Assembly (NCBI RefSeq): GCF_025628885.1
Contig: NZ_JAOTIF010000001.1
Span: 849,751 to 913,750 of the forward strand
DNA length: 64,000 bases
Direction of reading: 5' to 3'
Source: Paraflavisolibacter caeni
GTDB lineage: Bacteria > Bacteroidota > Bacteroidia > Chitinophagales > Chitinophagaceae
Within the stretch, counting starts at the first letter, position 1. The number at the start of each line of letters is the position of its first letter. Shown piece by piece: positions 43,176-50,849 of the stretch. The notes under the pieces were generated by a model that was not told the origin of the DNA, did not search any database, and saw nothing but the letters and a program-made list of their open reading frames with translations. The translations under genes and the position numbers were made by a program.

Positions 43176-43964
43176 ATGGACTTAGGATTAAAAGATAAAG
43201 TAATCATTGTCACCGGTGGTGCTAAAGGCATAGGGCAAGGCATTGTCAAAGTGCTGGCCAGCGAAGGGGCGATACCAGTAGTTGTTGGCAGAGATGAAAA
43301 CGATAACAATAAAACAGTTGTAGCAATTAAGGATGCTGGCGGACAAGCTTTCCAGGTAACTGCTGAATTAACCAAACCCGAAGATTGTGAGCAGGCTGTA
43401 AAAGCTGTCCTGAATGAGTTGGGGCGTATTGATGGCCTGGTGAACAATGCGGGGGTCAATGACGGGGTAGGGCTGGAGAGTGGTAGCTATGACAAGTTTA
43501 TGAAAAGCCTGCATAGCAACCTGGTGCACTATTATTTAATGGCTCATTTTGCACTCCCTGAGTTGATAAAATCAAAGGGAGCGATTGTAAATATTGGTTC
43601 CAAAACTGCGGAAACAGGCCAGGGCGGTACATCTGCTTATGCTGCTGCCAATGGGGGCAGGAATGCATTGACCAGGGAATGGGCCGTAGAAATGCTCAAG
43701 CATGGGGTACGGGTCAACGCTGTTATTGTTGCGGAATGTTACACGCCTTTGTACGACAAGTGGATCAAGACCCTTCCAAATCCGAAAGAAAAGTTGCAAC
43801 AGATTACCTCTAAAATTCCTTTGGAAAACAGGATGACCACGGCTGAGGAAATAGCCAACATGACGGTGTTTTTGCTTTCCGAAAAGTCCAGCCACACCAC
43901 AGGCCAAATCATTCACGTAGATGGTGGCTATGTGCACCTGGACCGTGCATTGGCTAATGCCTAA
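43176..43964 (+). CDS. SDR, probable L-fucose dehydrogenase, with Asn replacing the catalytic Lys
   Basis: 262 aa. NAD(P)-binding TGGAKGIG (13-20), NNAG (90-93), S142 and Y155 are present. The YxxxK motif reads Y155-A-A-A-N159: the AAT codon encodes asparagine where lysine is standard. The C-terminal GGYVHLDRALANA and the YTPLYDKW segment (about 192-200) match the sugar-dehydrogenase subgroup that oxidises L-fucose to fuconolactone. It begins 3 bp after the hydrolase and ends the operon. If active, it must use a modified proton relay; the change may be general in this subgroup. Confidence 0.8.
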   Translation: MDLGLKDKVIIVTGGAKGIGQGIVKVLASEGAIPVVVGRDENDNNKTVVAIKDAGGQAFQVTAELTKPEDCEQAVKAVLNELGRIDGLVNNAGVNDGVGLESGSYDKFMKSLHSNLVHYYLMAHFALPELIKSKGAIVNIGSKTAETGQGGTSAYAAANGGRNALTREWAVEMLKHGVRVNAVIVAECYTPLYDKWIKTLPNPKEKLQQITSKIPLENRMTTAEEIANMTVFLLSEKSSHTTGQIIHVDGGYVHLDRALANA

Positions 43965-43996
43965 AGGTCTGACGAGTCCTGTTCGTAAGAATAAAG

Positions 43997-44035
43997 AGTC
44001 ACAAGTGATTGTTTATCAGTTATTTGTGGCTTTTC
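43997..44035 (+). terminator. Weak hairpin after the fucose operon
   Basis: AGTCACAA at 43997-44004 pairs with TTGTGGCT at 44024-44031 (one G-T) around a 19-base loop, followed by TTT. It is a plausible but weak terminator. Confidence 0.4.
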
Positions 44036-44119
44036 AGTTGATATGCCTGGCTGTTTAGTTGGCCTTCTTTTTGCAACCCTTGCTAATAGGCATATGTTCA
44101 AATAGCCTGATTTTCGCTT

Positions 44120-46669
44120 TTGATACCATTTCTCCTTTTACTATCTATTTTCTTTCTCCTGACTGCGCAAGCCCAGGTTGATGTTGAAAAGTCACCTGTA
44201 ACAAAGAGAAATAACAATAGTTTCAATAACAAAACTATTCAGGGAAAGTGCATAGATGCTGTAACCCGCAAAGGCATCGAATTAGTTACCGTTCAATTAT
44301 ATGCTTATTTACAAGATAGTGTCAGTGCAGAAAAGGATACACTTGTCAGTGTCATGTTTACCAAAAGCAATGGTGATTTTAATTTTAGCAACCTGCCACA
44401 GGCAGACTCCTTCCGCGTAACCTTATCAGGTGTTGGCTATGAAAAATGGGAGAAGAATATCATATTGAAAAGACGAGCATCTATCATTGACTTAGGTAAT
44501 ATTTCACTGAAACGGGAAGCTCAGGTACTGGAAAGTGTTAGCGTGACCGCTCAGCGGCCAGCACTACAGATGGACATTGATCGCAAAGTATTTTCTATAG
44601 AAAACAGTATCGTGGCAACTGGAGGGACTGCTCTGGATGTAATAAGAAACATACCATCCGTTTCGGTGGATGTAGAAGGGAATGTTCTGTTGCGCAACGT
44701 ACAGCCTCAGATCTTTGTAGACGGGCATCCCACCATTCTCTCGCTCGACCAGATACCAGCAGATCAGATTGATCGCGTAGAGCTAATTACCAATCCTTCT
44801 GCCAAATTCGATGCAACTAGTTCTGCGCGTATCATTAATATAGTTCTAAAGCGCAACCGGAGGGTTGGTCTGAATGGTATTGCCACAGTAGGTGGAGGGC
44901 ACCCCGATCTTCTGAATGGAAATCTTACATTGAATGCCCGGCAGGGGAAATTCAATGTATTTGCAATTGGCAGTTACAATCGGCAAGGCGGAATGGCAAA
45001 GGGAAAAACCTTGCGGCAAAATAAAGTGGGTGGTGCCGTGAGCAACTATTTTAACCAGGTTTCCTGGAATGATATAAATCGGCGTTTTTCGTCTGTACGT
45101 TTTGGTGTTGATTTCTTTGCCTCCAACCGTTCGACAATTTCTCTGACACAAAATATTGTTGGCGGCAAATTCTCCAACAACGAAGAGCAAGACCAGGAGT
45201 ACTTAAACAGCAGTCATATTTTGGAACGCTTTGGAGAACGGGAAGCAGAAGGCAGAAACCAGTTCGACCGCTACAATTCTCAACTGAATTATACCCATAA
45301 ATTCCCGGAGCAAGGGAAAGAATTAAGCGCCAATTTCAATTACAGTTGGGGCGAAGGAAGTGAAGTGGCCAATATCGTAAACCGGTTTTTCCGGCCTGAT
45401 GGCTCACCTTTGGGTGTCGATGCCCGTGTGCGCAATAAAGGCAGTAATAACTTCGACCAATACATCTTTCAAGTGGATTTTGTTGACCCTACCGGAAATA
45501 ACTCGAAATTGGAGTCAGGTTTGCGCTCCTATATCAACCGGCAAACCAGTTATTTTTCTTCATTTTCACTAAACAATGGTTCGGAAACTTTATTGCCGCT
45601 TAGTAATAATTATTCGTACGACGAAATGGTGAATGCTGCTTATATCACCTACTCCAATAAAATAAAAACTTTCTCATACCAGGCCGGCCTGCGGGTAGAA
45701 GTATCGCAATTTGAAGGGGAATTAATAGATAGTGCTCAAAAATTCGGTTACGATTATCCCAGTACGTTAGGACGTTTGTTTGATGCTTTATTTCCGAGTC
45801 TTTTCCTAACCAAACAGGTAAGTGACCATCTCGAGCTACAGGTGAATTATACACGACGGATCCAGCGCCCGGGCTTCTGGCAGCTGAACCCTTTTGTTGA
45901 TATTAGCGATCCGCAAAATTTGCGGCAGGGTAACCCGGAGTTGAAGCCTGAGTTCATCAATTCCTTTGAATTGAATTATAACCAGAAATATAAAAAAGGA
46001 AATTTTCTGGGGGTGTTGTATTTCCGCAACAACCAGAGTGATATCACCCGCTATAGTGATACCATCAGTGCATCACAATACCAGCAGTTGAACAATGCTG
46101 CTATAGATACGAATGCGATCCTGAATACATTCATCAATGCCCGTTACACAAACTACTCTGGTTTAGAGCTGACCCTTCAACATAGGTTTGATACGCACTT
46201 TGATATAGTGCCAACAGTGAACTTGCAACACCGGAATGTAAAGGCTGATGTGGGAGAACTGAGACTAATTAATAAAGGTTTTAACTGGGAAGGAAAATTG
46301 ACATTGAATTACAACTTTGGTGCTGCAAAAAATGCTTTGCTGAATGACCTGCGTTTTCAGCTCATAGGAGCATACGAATCAAGAGAGGTAACGGCTCAAG
46401 GTCGAAATGTTCCACAAAACAGGCTTGACTTTGCCTTACGGAAAGATTTTCTGAAAGACAATAAGGCTTCTTTTACTTTTAATATCAACGATGTGTTCAA
46501 CAGCTATCGCTTCGGCAATATCTACGATACAGAAACATTTTATCAGGAGTCATACAGAAGAAGGAATGTACGCACCTTCCGGGCCAGTTTAACTTATAAA
46601 TTCGGAATGCAGGACTTTTCCTTGCCAAAGCGGCCCGATAACCGCAGTGAAGACAGGGAAGAGGAATAG
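44120..46669 (+). CDS. TonB-dependent receptor with carboxypeptidase-like N-terminal domain
   Basis: 849 aa. The only workable start is the TTG at 44120, since a stop lies just upstream; it yields the signal peptide MIPFLLLLSIFFLLTAQAQ. A carboxypeptidase-regulatory-like domain (about 38-130) precedes a plug (about 140-240: ALDVIRNIPSVSVDVEGNVLL, LDQIPADQIDRVELITNPSAKFDATS). The remainder is an outer-membrane beta-barrel of the OMP_b-brl_3 type, ending in a charged tail after TYKFGMQDF. Unlike the SusC protein, it has no SusD partner. Ligand unknown; peptide, iron complex or small glycan are all possible. Confidence 0.9.
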   Translation: MIPFLLLLSIFFLLTAQAQVDVEKSPVTKRNNNSFNNKTIQGKCIDAVTRKGIELVTVQLYAYLQDSVSAEKDTLVSVMFTKSNGDFNFSNLPQADSFRVTLSGVGYEKWEKNIILKRRASIIDLGNISLKREAQVLESVSVTAQRPALQMDIDRKVFSIENSIVATGGTALDVIRNIPSVSVDVEGNVLLRNVQPQIFVDGHPTILSLDQIPADQIDRVELITNPSAKFDATSSARIINIVLKRNRRVGLNGIATVGGGHPDLLNGNLTLNARQGKFNVFAIGSYNRQGGMAKGKTLRQNKVGGAVSNYFNQVSWNDINRRFSSVRFGVDFFASNRSTISLTQNIVGGKFSNNEEQDQEYLNSSHILERFGEREAEGRNQFDRYNSQLNYTHKFPEQGKELSANFNYSWGEGSEVANIVNRFFRPDGSPLGVDARVRNKGSNNFDQYIFQVDFVDPTGNNSKLESGLRSYINRQTSYFSSFSLNNGSETLLPLSNNYSYDEMVNAAYITYSNKIKTFSYQAGLRVEVSQFEGELIDSAQKFGYDYPSTLGRLFDALFPSLFLTKQVSDHLELQVNYTRRIQRPGFWQLNPFVDISDPQNLRQGNPELKPEFINSFELNYNQKYKKGNFLGVLYFRNNQSDITRYSDTISASQYQQLNNAAIDTNAILNTFINARYTNYSGLELTLQHRFDTHFDIVPTVNLQHRNVKADVGELRLINKGFNWEGKLTLNYNFGAAKNALLNDLRFQLIGAYESREVTAQGRNVPQNRLDFALRKDFLKDNKASFTFNINDVFNSYRFGNIYDTETFYQESYRRRNVRTFRASLTYKFGMQDFSLPKRPDNRSEDREEE

Positions 46670-46701
46670 TTTTTTATAATTACAAGTTATGCAGGCTGTA
46701 A

Positions 46702-47505
46702 TTACCGCTCAAGATTCTTCAACTCAATATTCCTGAAATCAATAGGTTGTCCTTCACTTTGTAATGCAATATATCCGGATTTTAATGGCTTGCCTGGTTG
46801 CCATAAAGTGGAATCATAACCGGATACCACACCACCTCCCATAGTTGGTTTACTGTATTGCAACACGGTATCTCCATTGATGATATGCGTGATCAAAGAA
46901 TCTCCCAATACAATGAGTTCTGCCTTTACCCATTCACCCTTATCATAAGTTTTAGACGTTGAGTTCAGGCAGTGACCATCATATTGCTTGCCCTGGTAAA
47001 CGATGTCTGTACCCGGCGAACACATATTACCAGTGGGGCGCGGCTTCCCGTCTCCCAATCCTGCAAGCAATTGCATTTCAACTGAAATGGGCCAGTTTTG
47101 TTCTTTAGGCATCGTGCGCGGATCCTGTGAATGAAACATAACACCACTATTCAGTAATGTATAAGACGGAGCTCCTTTCTGCAATTCACCGGTAAAACGG
47201 TATTCCAGTTTTAAGTGGTAATGAGAAAAAGGAGTTTTATAATACAAGTGGGCAAACTGGTCATTAAAATCTCCATACTGATCATACCGGACCTTGATCA
47301 TGCCATCCTCTGCCCGGAAGGTATTTCCAAAATTTACGCCCACATCATGGTGGTGTATTTTTACGATCCAACCATCAAGGTTCTGGCCATTAAAAAGTTT
47401 TACCCACTCATGATTACTTCTGCTCTTATTTAAATTCGAACAGCCTGTGAAAAAGAGAATGGCCCCAATCAGTAAAAAATAGTTTCGTTTCGTCAATGTT
47501 TTCAT
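46702..47505 (-). CDS. DUF1080 (3-keto-disaccharide hydrolase-like) lipoprotein
   Basis: 267 aa from the ATG at 47505, which gives MKTLTKRNYFLLIGAILFFTGC with C22 lipidated. Family features: KLFNGQNLDGWIVKIHHHDVG, HLKLEYRFTG, LNSGVMFHSQDP, ISVEMQLLAGLGDG, PGTDIVYQG and the final GYIALQSEGQPIDFRNIEL. These jelly-roll proteins act on 3-keto-glycosides or bind sugars. It is followed by a PQQ-type sugar dehydrogenase gene upstream on the same strand, with about 90 bp between them, a pairing that would suit periplasmic sugar oxidation and cleavage (inference). Confidence 0.9.
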   Translation of the reverse strand: MKTLTKRNYFLLIGAILFFTGCSNLNKSRSNHEWVKLFNGQNLDGWIVKIHHHDVGVNFGNTFRAEDGMIKVRYDQYGDFNDQFAHLYYKTPFSHYHLKLEYRFTGELQKGAPSYTLLNSGVMFHSQDPRTMPKEQNWPISVEMQLLAGLGDGKPRPTGNMCSPGTDIVYQGKQYDGHCLNSTSKTYDKGEWVKAELIVLGDSLITHIINGDTVLQYSKPTMGGGVVSGYDSTLWQPGKPLKSGYIALQSEGQPIDFRNIELKNLER

Positions 47506-47594
47506 CCGGATCAATGATTAAGTCCTAAAGATAAGTAACGGCCACGCATGTGTGATTTTTTTCTGCATAAATAAGTGATGGCAACCATTCGACA

Positions 47595-48749
47595 TCACTT
47601 ATTCGGTGCCAGTTTCAATAGTAGGCCAGGACCTTCTGTGATTGCATAAATATAACCATCAGGGCTTTGTGCCACATGCCGTACGCGAGCCATATCCTTT
47701 ATTAAATCTTCTTCCTTGACAAACTTAGTACCTGATAACTCAACACGGGCAATGAGACGGAAGGAAAGTGCGCCGATCAATAAATTCCCTTTCCATTCAG
47801 GATATCGCTTGCTGGTCACCAGCATCATGCCACAAGGCGCTATAGAAGGAACCCAATAGCGAACAGGATTTTCTACACCTTCCATTTCTTTATACTCGGT
47901 TAAGATCGTTCCATCGTAATTAATACCATACGAAGTTTTAGGCCAGCCATAGTTTTTCCCTTTTTGAATCAGGTTCAGTTCATCGCCGCCTTTTGGACCG
48001 TGTTCTATTTCCCAAATTCGATCATTTGCAGCATCGTAAACCATACCTTGAGGATTTCTGTGACCATAGGTCCAGATAGAAGCTTTTGCGTCTTTTTGCC
48101 CGGCAAATGGATTATCGGCAGGCACTCGTCCGTCATCATATATCCTGTGGATCTTACCATGGTCATTATCCAGTTGCTGCACCTTTGGTTGTGTACCCCT
48201 TTCTCCAACGCTTACGTAGAGAAACCCATTTTTATCAAAAACAACCCTGCTTCCGAAGTGAAAGTCTGCCGGTAGATATGGTTTTGCAACAAAAATATCC
48301 TGTTGTTCTACCATCTGGTTACCTTCCAGCTTAAAGCGCATGACTGCTGTTGCAGCGCCACCAGGGCCCGGCTTGCTGTAGGTGATATAGATCCATTTGT
48401 TTTGTGCGTAATTGGGGTGGAGTTGAATATCCATCAATCCGCCTTGTCCCTTATTAAAAACAGCTGGTACTCCTGAAAGTTTTTCACCTGTAAACTTGTC
48501 ATCCTTAAAAACAAGGATTTCACCTGAACGTTCTGTGATAAGCAGGCGTCCATCGGGGAGCCAGGCCATACCCCACGGATTACGGAATTGATCATATAGT
48601 TTCTGTACAGTAAAGCCGCTCCATTGTGTGGTATCTGCAGGGGTATTTGTATCCCTGTTGATGTCTTCATTCCCGTTAGAAGGCTCGCAAGCTAAAACAC
48701 TACTCAACGAAATAACCACAACGAGCACATAGTAAAAAGAATTTTTCAA
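47595..48749 (-). CDS. PQQ-dependent aldose (glucose/sorbosone) dehydrogenase-like lipoprotein
   Basis: 384 aa. Lipoprotein signal MKNSFYYVLVVVISLSSVLAC with C21. The six-bladed propeller motifs of the family are clear: GMAWLPDGRLLITERSGEI, GGLMDIQLHPNY, RVVFDKNGFLYVSVGERG, YGHRNPQGMVYD, EHGPKGGDELNLI and the closing RVRHVAQSPDGYIYAITEGPG. Related soluble aldose dehydrogenases (YliI/Asd) oxidise sugars with PQQ in the periplasm. H-R-N-P and the GGDELN segment fit the cofactor/calcium site. Specific sugar unknown. Confidence 0.9.
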   Translation of the reverse strand: MKNSFYYVLVVVISLSSVLACEPSNGNEDINRDTNTPADTTQWSGFTVQKLYDQFRNPWGMAWLPDGRLLITERSGEILVFKDDKFTGEKLSGVPAVFNKGQGGLMDIQLHPNYAQNKWIYITYSKPGPGGAATAVMRFKLEGNQMVEQQDIFVAKPYLPADFHFGSRVVFDKNGFLYVSVGERGTQPKVQQLDNDHGKIHRIYDDGRVPADNPFAGQKDAKASIWTYGHRNPQGMVYDAANDRIWEIEHGPKGGDELNLIQKGKNYGWPKTSYGINYDGTILTEYKEMEGVENPVRYWVPSIAPCGMMLVTSKRYPEWKGNLLIGALSFRLIARVELSGTKFVKEEDLIKDMARVRHVAQSPDGYIYAITEGPGLLLKLAPNK

Positions 48750-48917
48750 GTTGAACGTTTTTATGGGTTAAGAGTTAAGAAAAGTAGTGTGAATTTAATA
48801 AAAAGAAAGGAATGGCACTTCGCATGAATTCATAGTACATTTCCTCACTAATAATGTACAATCATGCCAGGTTGTGTATTTGAACCAATTACTTTAAACA
48901 CGCTACATGGTTTGATA

Positions 48918-49796
48918 TCATGATGCATGTAGTTGCTCGTTTAGAAATTTCAGTATTTCCTGTGGTAGTTTTATGTGGAACTGCTCTCTGTCAAATCCTT
49001 CCGGGTCTGTCGAAGGCAGAAAACCAGGATGCTTCATTGCTGGAGGGAATGGACTTAGAAATGAAAAATGTCCTGCGCCTTCGATCAGGCGGAAAGTAAC
49101 CTGCGATTTGTCCGAAACTCCATTAATTATCACATCTGCGTTCCATTTTGGTGTATATGGATCGCGTTCTGCAGCAAACAATAGAATTGGGACGGTAACT
49201 TCTGCTAAAGAATCCTTCGGTATGAACCAGCCTGCCGCTGGTGCCATTAAGACCAAAGCTTTTACTCTTGGATCATGTGGCGCTTCTACCTTTTGTCCTG
49301 TTTGTGTCCATGGAATGCCACCAGCTAAAGCCAAAGCTGTATAACCTCCAAACGAATGTCCTGCTACCCCAATATTATTGGGGGATATACACTTGCCTAA
49401 ATCCTTCTCAGATAGGAGCGCATCAATTGTTAAGCTTACATGTTTGGGCCTGAGTACCAGGTTTTCGGTTGATTGGGCTAATTCATTGTTGTTACGGTTG
49501 TTGCCGTAATGTTCAGGCATCGCTACGATATATCCATTCTTTGCCAGGTAGATACTTATTGTACGATACAATAGGTGAGAGCCTCCGTTGCCATGCGAAA
49601 TGATCGCAAGTGGAAACTGTCCATCGATAATGTCTGCTTGAGGACTTACATCCATGATATAAGGTCCGAATGGCGTCGGAGTAGAAGGCTGATATGTAGG
49701 GTAATGCACCAATACAGGAAACGAAATGCCTAAAGATTCATCTGTTACCTCTAGTTGCCTGCTGCCTGCAAAAATTGCTGAATGTTTGCTGTCCAT
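48918..49796 (-). CDS. Alpha/beta hydrolase (dienelactone/PAF-acetylhydrolase-like)
   Basis: 292 aa from the ATG at 49796; a frame opening at 49871 would add 25 residues of unlikely sequence. The N-terminus FAGSRQLEVTDESLGISFPVLVHYPT leads into SHGNGGS (oxyanion region, 68-74). The nucleophile is S148 in GHSFGGYTAL, an acid is in AERDPYTP and the catalytic histidine in GAGHFSFL. No signal peptide, so it is cytoplasmic. It resembles esterases of the PAF-acetylhydrolase type. Substrate unknown; single-gene unit. Confidence 0.85.
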   Translation of the reverse strand: MDSKHSAIFAGSRQLEVTDESLGISFPVLVHYPTYQPSTPTPFGPYIMDVSPQADIIDGQFPLAIISHGNGGSHLLYRTISIYLAKNGYIVAMPEHYGNNRNNNELAQSTENLVLRPKHVSLTIDALLSEKDLGKCISPNNIGVAGHSFGGYTALALAGGIPWTQTGQKVEAPHDPRVKALVLMAPAAGWFIPKDSLAEVTVPILLFAAERDPYTPKWNADVIINGVSDKSQVTFRLIEGAGHFSFLSPFPPAMKHPGFLPSTDPEGFDREQFHIKLPQEILKFLNEQLHAS

Positions 49797-49937
49797 AAAA
49801 CGTTTGTCCGTTTCAGCCCATGGTTTAGAGTATGAGGCATGGGGCCGGTTGGTAAAAATAGTTCTTATCAATATGTAGAAAAAGGACGTTTGATTTGCAG
49901 GAAAACTCCAGTAGTAACGGTGCGCATAAGGAGTGCA

Positions 49938-50009
49938 ATGAAAAATGTCGAAGCTCTTAGCATCAAATATGGTTTATCCAAACCAATTTATCTAAAAGCT
50001 TCGACATTT
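49938..50009 (-). terminator. Large nested hairpin with T run, minus-strand terminator
   Basis: Arms at 49943-49960 and 49992-50009 are an 18-bp inverted repeat with one mismatch. The interior holds a second stem (TGGTTT with AAACCA at 49970-49985). Read leftwards from the gene ending at 50060 the stem is followed by five T residues, so it should terminate that gene. Confidence 0.8.
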
Positions 50010-50059
50010 ATTGATGAAAGCTAAGCAATCATCAATGATAACCTATTAGCCTGCTGATC

Positions 50060-50761
50060 CTACTCTTTTGTTAGCGTAAAATTGTGCCTTTTACTCACTT
50101 TGCGCGGAGCTCCTGTGCTGGATAAAACAGGGTTCAATTTAGGCGCATCCTGGATCAGTCTTGACTTGATATTGTCTTTCAGGAATGAATTTTCCGGCGA
50201 AACGGCCACATCAGTAATGTCTACCTGTCCATCAGTACCAATTGTATAGGAAACCGTTACATAATAGGTTTCCTTTTTGACTTTCTTAGACGGTAAGACC
50301 TCTGTTTTTATTGTGCTTGAAACAGTGTCTATGTATTCCTTCCATAGTACATTGTTGTTCTTAGGAGCTGCAGCTTTTTCGGTTGCGGCATCAGCAACCA
50401 CCGGGGCAGCAACTATTCCAGGTGCAGCATCAACCCCCGTTGCATCTGGAACGGTTGGAGTTGGGTTGTTGTTCTTATTCGCCATTGGTGTAATGGCTGC
50501 AGAATCCGTTTTATTAGCCAGTTTATTGGTAGAAGAGTCCACTGTAGGCGCTGTCAGTATTTTGCTGCTATCATTAGCCACCAGGTTATGGACGGTATCT
50601 ATTTTTTGGACAGTATCTGTTATTGCATTTAAATCATCTCCTTTCCGGACAACCGTACCAGGCCTGTTTTTCAGTTTTCCACTAAACAGAGCCTCTTTTA
50701 GCGATTGAGCCTGGACAAAAACGGAACTTACCAGTAGTAAAAGCAAAATTCCCTTTTTCAT
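50060..50761 (-). CDS. Exported protein with TonB-C-like domain
   Basis: 233 aa from the ATG at 50761, giving the signal peptide MKKGILLLLLVSSVFVQAQ. Residues about 45-150 are a low-complexity linker rich in T, N, A, V and P (TDTVQKIDTVHNLVANDSSK; PTVPDATGVDAAPG). The C-terminal 75 residues (YYVTVSYTIGTDGQVDITDV, then SRLIQDAPKLNPVLSSTGAPRKV) resemble a TonB C-terminal domain. Lacking an N-terminal membrane anchor it is not an ordinary TonB; it may be a periplasmic partner of outer-membrane receptors. Monocistronic, ending in the nested hairpin. Confidence 0.7.
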   Translation of the reverse strand: MKKGILLLLLVSSVFVQAQSLKEALFSGKLKNRPGTVVRKGDDLNAITDTVQKIDTVHNLVANDSSKILTAPTVDSSTNKLANKTDSAAITPMANKNNNPTPTVPDATGVDAAPGIVAAPVVADAATEKAAAPKNNNVLWKEYIDTVSSTIKTEVLPSKKVKKETYYVTVSYTIGTDGQVDITDVAVSPENSFLKDNIKSRLIQDAPKLNPVLSSTGAPRKVSKRHNFTLTKE

Positions 50762-50849
50762 GGTTGAATATCTCCTTTCCTGCAAGTTAGCAATCTATTG
50801 TGTTAGTTTCTTCCTAATAATCGGAGAAACTTTTAGCGGTTTGCAAGGG

